Source: Pseudomonas sp. AB6 (GTDB taxonomy: Bacteria > Pseudomonadota > Gammaproteobacteria > Pseudomonadales > Pseudomonadaceae). From it: a DNA stretch of 64,000 nt. The stretch's first letter is position 1. The number at the start of each line of letters is the position of its first letter. Where the stretch lies: NCBI RefSeq assembly GCF_034314105.1, contig NZ_JAVIWJ010000001.1:2233501-2297500 (forward strand), in the 5' to 3' direction. The notes beneath the pieces are model-generated. The model ran no database searches and had not been told where the DNA came from. It saw only the letters and a program-made list of their open reading frames with translations. The position numbers and the translations under genes were made by a program. Below are positions 9,076 to 17,530 of the stretch, piece after piece.

Positions 9076-9892
9076 GGTTTAGCGCCAATGCTAGTAATCG
9101 CTGGGCGCGCACTAACACCGGCGCATCGACCATTTGGCCATCGATTTGAAACGCGCCAACACCGTGTGCGCTGGCGTCGACCACCCGCTGGGCCCAAGCC
9201 AAAGTTGGAGCATCCGGGGCCAATGCCTGATGGATCACTGCGATTTGTTTTGGGTGAATGCACAAAGCGCCAGCGAAACCCATTTCGTAGGCGTGGCGAA
9301 TGGAGTCGTGCAAGCCTTGCGGGTCATTAATGGCGGGGTGTACGCCGTCCAGTGGCGGCAACAAATGTGCACTGCGCGAATGCAGTAGTAAGGCAACGCG
9401 GGCCTGATCAAGGACAAACTGCGCCGCGTGAGAGCCGCTGTGCAAGTTCAGGTCGAGCGCCAAATCCAATGCACCGAATGACAAACGCTGAACCCCTAGA
9501 GCGGCGGCAATGTCTGCCAGTGCCAAAAGCCCGCGAGCACTTTCGATGATCGGCCAAATGGGTTTGCCCGCAGCGGCAACGGCAACGACCTGAGCAGCGC
9601 TTTCGACTTTAGGCAGCAGTACACCGGCCACGCCAGCTTGCTGTTGGCAGAACAGGATATCGGCGCCATGTTGCGCGTGCTCGGGTGCGTTGATCCGCAC
9701 CCAGACCGATGCCGAGGGCGTGGCGTGCAGAAACGCCGCGAGGTTGTCCCGGGCCTGGCGCTTGAGGGGTTCTTCTACCGCGTCTTCAAAATCGACGATC
9801 ACGGCATCGGCGCCCGCCGCCAACGCCTTGGCAAAACGCTCGGGTCGGCTACCGGGCACGAACAGCGCGGAGCGAATAGTGGAGCCGGACAT
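9065..9892 (-). CDS. ccl: (S)-citramalyl-CoA lyase, HpcH/HpaI-CitE family
   Basis: A 275-residue CitE-like TIM-barrel lyase. Visible are RSALFVPGSRPERFAKA at the N-terminus, VIVDFEDAVEE (metal-ligand Glu/Asp), WVRIN with the substrate-binding arginine, and GALCIHPKQI near the C-terminus, all diagnostic of the citrate-lyase-beta-like family. In P. aeruginosa the syntenic gene (PA0883) encodes the enzyme that splits (S)-citramalyl-CoA into acetyl-CoA and pyruvate, the last step of itaconate breakdown. GAGG precedes the ATG. It is separated from ict by a 312-base gap with REP repeats, which is unusual inside an operon and suggests attenuated or separate expression. Confidence 0.88.
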   Translation of the reverse strand: MSGSTIRSALFVPGSRPERFAKALAAGADAVIVDFEDAVEEPLKRQARDNLAAFLHATPSASVWVRINAPEHAQHGADILFCQQQAGVAGVLLPKVESAAQVVAVAAAGKPIWPIIESARGLLALADIAAALGVQRLSFGALDLALDLNLHSGSHAAQFVLDQARVALLLHSRSAHLLPPLDGVHPAINDPQGLHDSIRHAYEMGFAGALCIHPKQIAVIHQALAPDAPTLAWAQRVVDASAHGVGAFQIDGQMVDAPVLVRAQRLLALALNLER

Positions 9893-10204
9893 GGGGGGTT
9901 CCTCGTTATTATTCGGTATTCAATTCACAAAAATCTAAAGGCCAAACCCGGTCCCCTGTGGGAACGAATTCATTCGCGAAAGGCCCCGACGCGGTAGGTC
10001 AGAAAAAACGCCTTCAACCGCTTCCCGAATAAATTCGGTCCCACAGATTTTGGCGCTGCACACATTTCTGTAGGAGCTGCCGAAGGCTGCGATCAGATAT
10101 GCCTGCTATTTCATGCATGCCGAAATCCTTGTGGGAGTTGGCTTGCCAACGAAAGCGTCATTGCAAGCGACCCAGGTTCCAGGATCTACAACTGCTCGCT
10201 GTCT
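9893..10204. repeat. REPIN and single REP repeats between ict and ccl
   Basis: This gap holds no gene. A head-to-head REP pair runs from about 9956 to 10046 (TGTGGGAACGAATTCATTCG and, inverted, CCGAATAAATTCGGTCCCACA). A third REP-like unit is at 10067-10094 (CTGTAGGAGCTGCCGAAGGC), and a fourth, of the type GTGGGAGTTGGCTTGCCAAC, at 10131-10150. All are familiar Pseudomonas extragenic palindromes, which can halt exonucleases or dampen downstream expression. Confidence 0.85.
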
Positions 10205-11407
10205 TCAAATCACGCCGTTTGCCTGTAATCGCGCTTGGTCTTCGGTGGAGAATCCCAGTTCGGCCAATATCCCCAAGGTATGTTCACCTAACCCCGGCAC
10301 GGCATCCATGCGCGGAGTGAAGGCGCTATTGCGCCCCGGCGGCAATAGCGCAGGCAGTTTGCCGGCTGGGCTGTCGACTTCGCGCCAACTGTCGCGGGCC
10401 TTGAGTTGCGGGTGGTCCCATACGCCTTGCATGTCGTTGACCCGAGCGCTGGCAATGTGCGCAATTTCCAGACGGGCCACCACTTCATCGGCGGTCAACT
10501 GGGAGAAGCCGTCAACGATGATCTGACGCAACTGCACGCGGTTTTCCGAGCGTTTGAAATTCGCCGAGAAACGTTCGTCAGTGACCAGCGCCGGATCCAG
10601 CAAGACTTTCTCGCAAAACAGCGCCCATTCGCGCTCGTTCTGCAGACCCAGCATGACCGTGTCGCCGCCCTTGGTGGGAAACGGGCCGTAAGGGTAAATC
10701 GTCGAGTGAGCTGCGCCCGCCCGAGGGGGTGGCGCGGCACCGTCGAAGGCGTAATACATCGGGTAGCCCATCCACTCCACCAGACTTTCCAGCATGCTGA
10801 CGTCGATCCGACTGCCAATGCCGGACTTATCGCGCAGCATCAGCGCCGATAAAATCCCGCTGTAGGCGTACATGCCAGCCGCGATATCGGCGATGGAGCA
10901 CCCGGCCTTGGCCATTTGCTCTTCGCCTGGCCCACCGGTGACGGACAGAAAACCGCCTTCGCTCTGAATCAACAGGTCGTAGGCCTTCTTCTTTTCATAC
11001 GGACCGCCTTCGCCATAACCAGAGATGTCACACACGATCAACCGTGGAAAACGCTCATGCAGCGCTTCGAACGACAAGCCCATGCGCGCCGCTGCGCCCG
11101 GCGCCAGGTTTTGCACCAGCACATCAGCCTTGCCGAGCAAACCCATGAGAATATCGCCGGCTTCGTCCTGTTTCAGGTCCAGGGTCAGGCTTTCTTTAGA
11201 GCGGTTGGTCCAGACAAAATGCGAGGCCAGGCCGTTTACCCGCTCATCGTAGCCACGGGCAAAATCACCGCTGCCGGGGCGTTCGATCTTCACCACCCTG
11301 GCGCCGAGATCGGCCAGTTGACGGGTGCAGAACGGGGCGGCAATCGCGTGTTCAAGGCTGATGACGGTGATGCCATCCAAGGGACGCGGGGAGTGTTGGG
11401 TGGTCAT
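10205..11407 (-). CDS. ict: itaconate CoA-transferase, CaiB/BaiF family
   Basis: A 400-residue class III CoA-transferase. Family marks are the N-terminal PLDGITVISLEHAIAAPFCTRQLADLGA, the strand VVKIERPGSGDFAR, and the catalytic-aspartate region KAYDLLIQSEGGF followed by VTGGPGEEQMAKAGCSIADI. I start at 11407, where GAGGAACAG precedes ATG, not at 11479, because the extra codons run through a REP repeat. In P. aeruginosa the orthologous gene (PA0882) transfers CoA to itaconate, giving itaconyl-CoA. It stands between the MmgE/PrpD gene and ccl, each separated by REP repeats. Confidence 0.88.
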   Translation of the reverse strand: MTTQHSPRPLDGITVISLEHAIAAPFCTRQLADLGARVVKIERPGSGDFARGYDERVNGLASHFVWTNRSKESLTLDLKQDEAGDILMGLLGKADVLVQNLAPGAAARMGLSFEALHERFPRLIVCDISGYGEGGPYEKKKAYDLLIQSEGGFLSVTGGPGEEQMAKAGCSIADIAAGMYAYSGILSALMLRDKSGIGSRIDVSMLESLVEWMGYPMYYAFDGAAPPPRAGAAHSTIYPYGPFPTKGGDTVMLGLQNEREWALFCEKVLLDPALVTDERFSANFKRSENRVQLRQIIVDGFSQLTADEVVARLEIAHIASARVNDMQGVWDHPQLKARDSWREVDSPAGKLPALLPPGRNSAFTPRMDAVPGLGEHTLGILAELGFSTEDQARLQANGVI

Positions 11408-11433
11408 GTTTCTGTTCCTCAGATGACACCAAT

Positions 11434-11507
11434 CTGTAGGAGCAGACTTGTTGGCGAGAGGCCCGTGAGCCGAAAACATCGCTTCGCCAACAAGCTGGCT
11501 CCCACAG
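11434..11507. repeat. REPIN between the MmgE/PrpD gene and ict
   Basis: Two REP units in opposite orientation, CTGTAGGAGCAGACTTGTTG at the left and CCAACAAGCTGGCTCCCACA at the right, form a 74-base hairpin-prone element filling most of the 109-base gap upstream of ict. Confidence 0.85.
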
Positions 11508-11516
11508 AGGATCGTG

Positions 11517-12866
11517 TTAGATCAGGCTGTTCAATGATTGGGCACTGCGCAGTTGCCAGACTTTCTCGATCAGCGCCTTACCCTGCTCCACCGTCCGCGC
11601 CCCGGAAAAGGCCAACAGACGCTGGAATTTGTCTTCCAGTTCCGGCCGCGAAAGCGTGTTGCCCGGATCGCCTTTTGGCTCGTCGATGCCAGCCGTCAAG
11701 CTGCGGCCGTCGGTGGTGGTGACCACGACCCGGCCCAGCCAGCGGGCGGGATAGGCGCTGTCCACTTCGCTGTCGAGCTCCATGCTGACTTTTTCGCGAA
11801 AAGCCGCCACGTTGGGATCAGTCAATGCCAACTGCTGAAACTCAATCAACTGCGCACTGCCGTGGACCGCGATCAACGCCAGCACCGCGCCCATGGAAAA
11901 TTTGGCTTGATGCACGGTTTGTGGCACCACGACCCGGCCCAACACATCGATGGCGGCTTGATGCACCAGGGTTCTAACGCTGGCGATCTGCTCGTGACGC
12001 AGTCCGTCGCGCTGCATCAAATGCAGCAACGCATCCGCCGCCGGATGGGTATGACGGCAAGACGCGTGAAATTTGAACGAGGTTTCTGCCAACGCCCAAC
12101 GAGTGCCCAAACGATCCGATAACTTGCTCGGGTCCGAGTCACTGGACATTCCCGCCGCCAGGCCTTGGTCCCCTTCGAGGATATTGCGCGCACCGGTCAG
12201 ACCGTCGAGGGTCATGTACGCCGCTAGCAACCCATCGGCGGCGGCCTTGGCCGTGTGCAGTTGTTTGGAGTCGGCAGCGTCGCGCAGGAACTCCCACAGC
12301 CCAGCGGCCTGAGTGCCCGCGTTGCCCAGCACGTTGATAAATTGCTCTTTGTCGAAGCCGAGTAATTTGCCGACGGCAACCGCTGCCGCCAAGGTGCCGA
12401 CAGTCGCCGTGGTGTGGAATACGGTGTAGTGCGAGCGGCCCATGAACTCGCCAATACGAATCCCGGCTTCGTAACCGGCCACCGAGGCCAGCAGCAACTC
12501 ACGACCGGACTTGCCCAAATCTTGTGCCGCTGCCAACACCGCAGGGAACACCACGGTGGCCGGATGTAACACAGAGCTGTTGTGCAGGTCGTCTTGCTCG
12601 ACCAGGTGCGAGGACGCCGCATTCACCAACGCAGCGAAATAGGCCGAGGTGCCCCGGCCATTGACCAGCATTTTTGCCGGACCATCACTCGGCCCCATAC
12701 GCTGGGCATAACGTTCAAACAGCGGGATCGGATGGGAGCCCTGGCTGGCCAGCGCGGAGCCGATCCAATCAAGAAAAAAATCTTCGGTACGGCCGAGGAC
12801 CGCATCCGGAATGTCATCATATTTCAGCTCAGCCAGGAAACCGGCCAGTGCTTGGGTATGGCTCAT
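11517..12866 (-). CDS. MmgE/PrpD family protein in the itaconate cluster
   Basis: This 449-residue protein is of the 2-methylcitrate dehydratase (PrpD)/MmgE/cis-aconitate decarboxylase fold. Marks include DWIGSALASQGSHPIPLF, the EQDDLHNSSVLHPATVVFPAVLAAA segment with the conserved D-x-H pair, and FKFHASCRHTHPAADALL. In P. aeruginosa the matching gene (PA0881) lies in the itaconate operon but is not one of the three core degradation enzymes. Members act on tricarboxylic or branched dicarboxylic acids, and this one may process a related compound (an isomer, lactone or tricarboxylate) into the pathway. GAGG precedes the ATG. Ten bases separate it from the acyl-CoA dehydrogenase gene. Confidence 0.85.
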   Translation of the reverse strand: MSHTQALAGFLAELKYDDIPDAVLGRTEDFFLDWIGSALASQGSHPIPLFERYAQRMGPSDGPAKMLVNGRGTSAYFAALVNAASSHLVEQDDLHNSSVLHPATVVFPAVLAAAQDLGKSGRELLLASVAGYEAGIRIGEFMGRSHYTVFHTTATVGTLAAAVAVGKLLGFDKEQFINVLGNAGTQAAGLWEFLRDAADSKQLHTAKAAADGLLAAYMTLDGLTGARNILEGDQGLAAGMSSDSDPSKLSDRLGTRWALAETSFKFHASCRHTHPAADALLHLMQRDGLRHEQIASVRTLVHQAAIDVLGRVVVPQTVHQAKFSMGAVLALIAVHGSAQLIEFQQLALTDPNVAAFREKVSMELDSEVDSAYPARWLGRVVVTTTDGRSLTAGIDEPKGDPGNTLSRPELEDKFQRLLAFSGARTVEQGKALIEKVWQLRSAQSLNSLI

Positions 12867-12876
12867 GATCGGTTCC

Positions 12877-14040
12877 TCAGAAGCTACGCGGCAGTTCGAG
12901 CAAATGCTCGGCGACGTAGGAAAGAATCAGGTTGGTGGAGATCGGCGCGACTTGGTAAAGCCGGGTTTCGCGGAACTTGCGCTCGACGTCGTACTCGCAG
13001 GCAAAACCAAAACCACCGTGGGTTTGCAGGCAAGCGTTGGCCGCTTCCCATGAAGCTTTGGCGGCGAGGTATTTGGCCATGTTGGCGCTGGCCCCGGCGT
13101 TGACGCCGCTGTCGTATTCCTCGCAGGCTCTCCAGCGCATCAGGTCTGCCGCTTCAATCTCGATGTGCGCTTCGGCAATGGGGAATTGCACGCCTTGGTT
13201 CTGCCCGATAGGCCGACCAAACACCACCCGATCACGGGCATAGGCACTGGCTTTTTCGATGAACCAGCGGCCATCACCGATGCACTCGGCGGCGATCAAG
13301 GCGCGCTCGGCGTTCAGACCATCAAGGATGTATTTAAAGCCTTTGCCTTCTTCACCGATCAAGCTGTCGAGGGGCAGTTCCAGGTTGTCGAAAAACAGCT
13401 CGTTGGTCTCGTGATTGACCATGTTGGCAATAGGCTGAACCGTCATTCCGTTGCCAATTGCCTTGCGCAGGTCCACCAGGAAGATCGACATGCCTTCAGA
13501 TTTTTTCTTCACCTCGGCCAATGGTGTGGTGCGCGCCAGCAGAATCATCAGGTCGGAATGCTGAACCCGGGAGATCCAGACCTTCTGGCCGTTGATCAGG
13601 TAGTTGTCGCCCTGTTTCACCGCAGTGGTTTTGATCTTGGTGGTGTCGGTGCCGGTGCTGGGTTCGGTCACGGCCATGGATTGCAGGCGCAACTCGCCGC
13701 TGGCCAGCTTCGGCAGATAGTAACTTTTTTGTGCGTCGCTGCCGTGCCGCAGCAAGGTGAACATGTTGTACATCTGGCCATGCACCGTGCCCGAGTTACC
13801 ACCGCAGCGGTTAACCTCTTCAAGGATCACCGAGGCTTCGGCCAAGCCCAGGCCTGAACCACCGTATTGCTCGGGGATCATCGCCGACAACCAACCGGCA
13901 TCGGTCAGAGCTTTGACGAAGGCTTCGGGAAAGCCTTTTTCTTCGTCGATCTTGCGCCAGTAAGCGGCATCAAATTCAGCACACAAAGCGCGCACGCCTT
14001 CGCGGATGGCATTGAGTTCTTCGTTGTTATTAGGGTTCAT
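12877..14040 (-). CDS. acyl-CoA dehydrogenase family protein
   Basis: A 387-residue flavoenzyme of the acyl-CoA dehydrogenase superfamily. Visible are the FAD-binding segments LQSMAVTEPSTGTDT and NYLINGQKVWISRVQHSD, and the C-terminal helical domain with QNQGVQFPIAEAHIE and THGGFGFACEYDVERKFRE. The family's general-base position cannot be fixed by eye. The ATG at 14040 has GAGAG seven bases upstream; a TTG just before it is in frame but less likely. It corresponds to PA0879 of the P. aeruginosa cluster and probably oxidises a side-branch CoA ester. It is 33 bases downstream of ich and probably co-transcribed. Confidence 0.88.
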   Translation of the reverse strand: MNPNNNEELNAIREGVRALCAEFDAAYWRKIDEEKGFPEAFVKALTDAGWLSAMIPEQYGGSGLGLAEASVILEEVNRCGGNSGTVHGQMYNMFTLLRHGSDAQKSYYLPKLASGELRLQSMAVTEPSTGTDTTKIKTTAVKQGDNYLINGQKVWISRVQHSDLMILLARTTPLAEVKKKSEGMSIFLVDLRKAIGNGMTVQPIANMVNHETNELFFDNLELPLDSLIGEEGKGFKYILDGLNAERALIAAECIGDGRWFIEKASAYARDRVVFGRPIGQNQGVQFPIAEAHIEIEAADLMRWRACEEYDSGVNAGASANMAKYLAAKASWEAANACLQTHGGFGFACEYDVERKFRETRLYQVAPISTNLILSYVAEHLLELPRSF

Positions 14041-14073
14041 CAATCGGCTCTCGTGAGGTCCGCAACGGCGGAT

Positions 14074-14901
14074 TTAGTCGAACAGCACTTCTGCGCTCTG
14101 GGCGATACCGGCGTGATTGCCGGCCCAGAGTTGCGCCTTGCCGGGTTCAAGGATTCGTCCGCCAACGCTGAACGGTTGCGGCGCTATCAATGGCCGAACG
14201 CCGCGATAGGAAAAGTGCCGAACACGCGCATTCGGATTGGCTCGGCAAAATGCACGCAAGCTCAGGGTGGCGATCATCGGGCCGTGAACTACCAGACCCG
14301 CGTAGCCTTCGGTACCGGTGACGTAGGGGTAGTCGTAATGGATCCGATGGCCGTTGAAGGTCACGGCCGAATAGCGAAACAGCAGGGTTGGGGTAGGCTC
14401 AATGCTTTCGTGCCAGTCGCCCTCCTCCAGCGCCTGGCCGCTGCTCTGCTTCGGCGGGTTAGGCTCACGGTAAACGATGTCTTGTTCTTCGCGGATGGCC
14501 AGGCGACGGTCTTGGGAATACTCGTGGCGCACGGTGACAAACAACAACGCACCCGTTCGGCCGATCTTTTCTTCAATGTGGGTGATGGTCGACAGGCGAT
14601 GGGCATCGGCACCCACGCGCAAGGGTTCGAAAAACTCGATGCGGCCACCAGCCCACATCCGGTTGCGGTTGTCGGCCGGGGGCAAGAAACCACCACGCGC
14701 TGGATGACCGTCGCTGCCCAACTGAGATTCAGCCAGCGGTTCCTGGAAAAAGCACCACTGCCACAGCGGCGGCAACGCGGCGCCATGGACAGGTGCGTCT
14801 TCACCGAAGGTGGCGGCAATACGCTTGATCAGGTTGCAGCTGAACTGGTCCTGGGCCTCTTCGGTACGTCCAAGCCACGCGGTGAAATCTGCAGCACTCA
14901 T
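14074..14901 (-). CDS. ich: itaconyl-CoA hydratase, MaoC/FAS1-type dehydratase family
   Basis: A 275-residue protein of the mesaconyl-C4-CoA hydratase type, a double hot-dog hydratase. The C-terminal motif GLVVHGPMIATLSLRAFCR carries the catalytic-loop histidine, and VTVRHEYSQDRRLAIREEQDIVYRE is the conserved first-half segment. I start at 14901 (GAGGGAAC before ATG); the frame is open to 15075 but would run through the operator region. The orthologous P. aeruginosa gene (PA0878) hydrates itaconyl-CoA to (S)-citramalyl-CoA. It is first in the leftward operon and divergent from the LysR regulator gene. Confidence 0.85.
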   Translation of the reverse strand: MSAADFTAWLGRTEEAQDQFSCNLIKRIAATFGEDAPVHGAALPPLWQWCFFQEPLAESQLGSDGHPARGGFLPPADNRNRMWAGGRIEFFEPLRVGADAHRLSTITHIEEKIGRTGALLFVTVRHEYSQDRRLAIREEQDIVYREPNPPKQSSGQALEEGDWHESIEPTPTLLFRYSAVTFNGHRIHYDYPYVTGTEGYAGLVVHGPMIATLSLRAFCRANPNARVRHFSYRGVRPLIAPQPFSVGGRILEPGKAQLWAGNHAGIAQSAEVLFD

Positions 14902-14967
14902 GCGGGTTCCCTCTTTTTTGGGCCAGCTATTGTTCTGGGAAGGATCATGCAAGGTGCTGGGCATTCT

Positions 14968-15015
14968 GAGAATTTGCATTTGCGTAACCCGGCGTTCATA
15001 TATGCTGAACGCCCG
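14968..15015 (-). promoter_or_regulatory. candidate LysR operator between ich and its regulator gene
   Basis: This is the ich-proximal copy of the element repeated at 9028-9075 upstream of dctP. It lies 67-114 bases before the ich start and in front of the divergent LysR gene, where an autoregulated LysR dyad is expected. It contains the symmetric outer arms GCAT and ATGC (14977-14980 and 15002-15005) and several spaced TTGC/GTAA half-sites. Confidence 0.6.
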
Positions 15016-15036
15016 CCGCTTTTTCAGGAGACGACC

Positions 15037-15984
15037 ATGCACTTTGATTTGGCCGACTTGCGCCTGTTCATCCACATTGGCGAGTCACCGAGCCTGACCC
15101 AAGGCGCCCGTCGTGCGTTTTTGTCGCCGGCCGCGGCCAGCGCTCGCATCAAGGCGTTAGAGAGTCAATTTGACACTCGACTGCTGTACCGCGACAGCCG
15201 TGGTGTTGAGTTGACGCCTGCCGGGCAACGCTTTCTCAAACATGCGCGACTGATCATGCGCCAAGTGGATTACCTCAAGTCGGAGTTCACCAGTTACGGG
15301 GCAGACTCGGCTGGACACATTCGCATCTTTGCCAACACCACGGCGGTGACTGAATTTCTCCCCGAGGTGCTGGCAGGATTCCTGGCGAAAAGGCCCGGCG
15401 TGACGGTTGATCTGCAGGAGCGCTTGTCGCGAGACATCGTCCGGGGCGTGTTGGATGGCAGCACCGACATGGGAATTATTGCCGGGCCGGTGGAGGCTGC
15501 TGGACTGCAAATCATGCATTTCAGCACAGACCGGCTGGTGTTGGTGGTGGCCGTAGGGCATGCACTGGCTGGGCCAATGCCAGTAACGCTGAAACAGACC
15601 TTGGCGTTCCAGCACATTGGGCTGCACGAAGGCAGCACGTTGCTGAGCTTCTTGCGCGATCACGTCGAGCGTTTGGGACAGAACCTGTCGTTACGGATAC
15701 AGGTATCGAGTTTTGAGGCAATTTGCCGGATGGTTGAAGCGGGCGTGGGGATCGGGATCATTCCTGAATCTGCGGCACTTCGGCACAGTCGCACGATGGA
15801 ACTGGCGATTATCGAGCTTGATGAACCTTGGGCGATTCGTGAGCGCAGTATTCTGGTGCGGGAGCTGGATGCATTGCCGGGGACCGTGCGTGCGTTGATC
15901 GCCACGTTGATGCCGCAGGTTGCTGTGGAGGGTAAGCCGTCTGTGCCGGCCCCTTCGTTGGCAAGCCAACCCCCACAGTTTTAA
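15037..15984 (+). CDS. LysR-family regulator of the itaconate cluster (RipR-like)
   Basis: A 315-residue LysR regulator. The helix-turn-helix is in residues about 18-42 (SLTQGARRAFLSPAAASARI), and a full effector domain follows. I start at the ATG at 15037 with GGAG upstream; the open frame runs back another 1.1 kb only because it is the antisense of ich and the dehydrogenase gene. It is divergent from ich and matches the position of PA0877 in P. aeruginosa. It should sense itaconate or a CoA ester and act at the two copies of the conserved element. Oddity: the last dozen or so residues (PAPSLASQPPQF) are encoded by a REP repeat that has become part of the gene. Confidence 0.88.
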   Translation: MHFDLADLRLFIHIGESPSLTQGARRAFLSPAAASARIKALESQFDTRLLYRDSRGVELTPAGQRFLKHARLIMRQVDYLKSEFTSYGADSAGHIRIFANTTAVTEFLPEVLAGFLAKRPGVTVDLQERLSRDIVRGVLDGSTDMGIIAGPVEAAGLQIMHFSTDRLVLVVAVGHALAGPMPVTLKQTLAFQHIGLHEGSTLLSFLRDHVERLGQNLSLRIQVSSFEAICRMVEAGVGIGIIPESAALRHSRTMELAIIELDEPWAIRERSILVRELDALPGTVRALIATLMPQVAVEGKPSVPAPSLASQPPQF

Positions 15985-16050
15985 CAGTTGCTGCTAGTTG
16001 TGTAAGCAGCTTCCCTGTGGGAGCAGGCTTGCCTGCGAAGGCCCCAACGC
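15949..16050. repeat. REP pair overlapping the 3' end of the LysR gene
   Basis: A REP unit (CCTTCGTTGGCAAGCCAACC, 15951-15970) lies inside the last codons of the LysR gene. A second, inverted REP unit (CCTGTGGGAGCAGGCTTGCC, 16014-16033) follows after the stop, giving an inverted pair between two convergent genes. It may double as the transcription end for both. Confidence 0.8.
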
Positions 16051-16063
16051 CGCCGTGCAGGCT

Positions 16064-17530
16064 TCACACCCCGGTTTTACTGCTCATTGCCGGCAATTCA
16101 AAGCAAAACGATGCGCCCTTTCCCGGTGTTGACAGCAGGTGTATCTCGCACCCATGCAGTTGCAGGATCCGCCGCACGATTAACAGGCCAAGGCCCCCCG
16201 TACGGCGATCACCCGTTTGGCTGAACGGTCGGCGGAACAGGCTTTCAAGCAATTCTTCAGGAATACCGGGGCCGCTATCGCTAACCGTGACGATGACGTT
16301 CGCCGCTTCGTGCCGGACTTCGACCTCAATGATGCCGCCGGATGGGGTATGGCGAATGGCGTTGTCGATCAGGTTAGTCAGAACACGTTCGATCAAGCCT
16401 AGGTCTGCCGAAACCATCGACGACGAACGCGGCAACACTGCCACTAGCCGCGAGTTTTTTTCCTCGGCCATCAGTTCGAATTTCTGGAACACGTCTTGGA
16501 TCAAATCCGTCAGCGAGAAGTCTTCGATCACCGGCTGTACACCGCCGTGTTCAAGGCGGGCTAGTTCGAACAGTGCCTGCGCCAGTTGCCGCACTTTGTT
16601 GCTCTGGGCCAGCGCCACCGCCAAGTAGCGTTGCCGATCGACTTCACTGAGGCTTGCGCCTTTAACCGAGAGCATTTCCAGGTAGCCGTGCATTGAAGCC
16701 AAGGGCGTGCGCAGGTCGTGGGAAATGTTCGCCACCACTTCGCGGCGGTCCTGATCCAATTCCACTAACGTCCGCCATTGCTCGGCGATTCGGGTCGCCA
16801 TTTGCACAAAACTGGCTTCCAACACCGCTATTTCATCCCGGCGACTGACGCCCGTTACAGCCACCATTGGTAGCACGGTCGGCTCTGCCTCAGTGTCGAA
16901 ATCGCGCATGGTGTCGGTCAACCGGCGCAACGGCCGAGTGATCAAGCGGAAGGCCATCAACCCGGCCACAAGCCCTAACAGTGAGACCAGACCCATGGAC
17001 CATAACGTGGTGCGCAACACCGAACTGGCAGCTACCTGAGCAGACAATTGATCGTGAGCCTCGCCCAATAGCACCACGTAGATGTAGCCGAGATCCTGAT
17101 CACCCACGTGCAAAGCGGCGACGCTGAAGACTTTTTCGCCATCCAGGCTGCGCGGGTCGTCGCCCAAAATCGGCAAAGGCTGACCGGCCAACAACCGATG
17201 CAACGGCGCGAGGTCGACGTGATCACGCTTGAGGTGTCCGGCCGGAGCGTCATCAGCCGTGACACGTCCGCTGCTGTCGAGTAAATACACTTCGACGCTA
17301 GGATTGACGTTCATCAGCTTGCTGAACAGCCCACGCACCACGTCAGCCTTGGCGCCGATCATGTTGTTGTCCCGGGCGATCGTTTGCGCCAAGCCGAGGG
17401 ACAGGCCTTGCACCACTTCTTTTTCATGCAGGTCGTTGGCGCGAATTTGCAGCCAGGCCGATGCACCGCAACAGGCGAGCAACAGGATGGCGAACGCTAC
17501 CGATAAGCGCTGGAGCAGCGTCAGGTTCAT
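16064..17530 (-). CDS. sensor histidine kinase of the Msr-linked two-component system
   Basis: A 488-residue membrane kinase. TM1 lies at about residues 8-30 (VAFAILLLACCGASAWLQ), a periplasmic sensor region at 30-170, and TM2 near LVSLLGLVAGLMAF. These are followed by HAMP, a dimerisation domain with the H-box VVANISHDLRTPLASMHGYL, and an ATPase domain with the N-box NLIDNAIRHTPSGG, SDSGPGIP and a GGLGLLIV G-box. The start at 17530 overlaps the regulator stop (ATGA, 4 bases), proving an operon; the frame extends a little further upstream within the regulator gene. It is divergent from the methionine-sulfoxide repair genes, so it probably senses periplasmic oxidants, but the signal is inferred from context. 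Confidence 0.9.
   Translation of the reverse strand: MNLTLLQRLSVAFAILLLACCGASAWLQIRANDLHEKEVVQGLSLGLAQTIARDNNMIGAKADVVRGLFSKLMNVNPSVEVYLLDSSGRVTADDAPAGHLKRDHVDLAPLHRLLAGQPLPILGDDPRSLDGEKVFSVAALHVGDQDLGYIYVVLLGEAHDQLSAQVAASSVLRTTLWSMGLVSLLGLVAGLMAFRLITRPLRRLTDTMRDFDTEAEPTVLPMVAVTGVSRRDEIAVLEASFVQMATRIAEQWRTLVELDQDRREVVANISHDLRTPLASMHGYLEMLSVKGASLSEVDRQRYLAVALAQSNKVRQLAQALFELARLEHGGVQPVIEDFSLTDLIQDVFQKFELMAEEKNSRLVAVLPRSSSMVSADLGLIERVLTNLIDNAIRHTPSGGIIEVEVRHEAANVIVTVSDSGPGIPEELLESLFRRPFSQTGDRRTGGLGLLIVRRILQLHGCEIHLLSTPGKGASFCFELPAMSSKTGV

Noticed and set aside
13867..15036. Long forward frame continuous with the LysR gene, giving a 705-residue product
   Set aside because: The added part is the antisense of ich and the dehydrogenase gene; the LysR N-terminus and ribosome-binding site lie at 15037.
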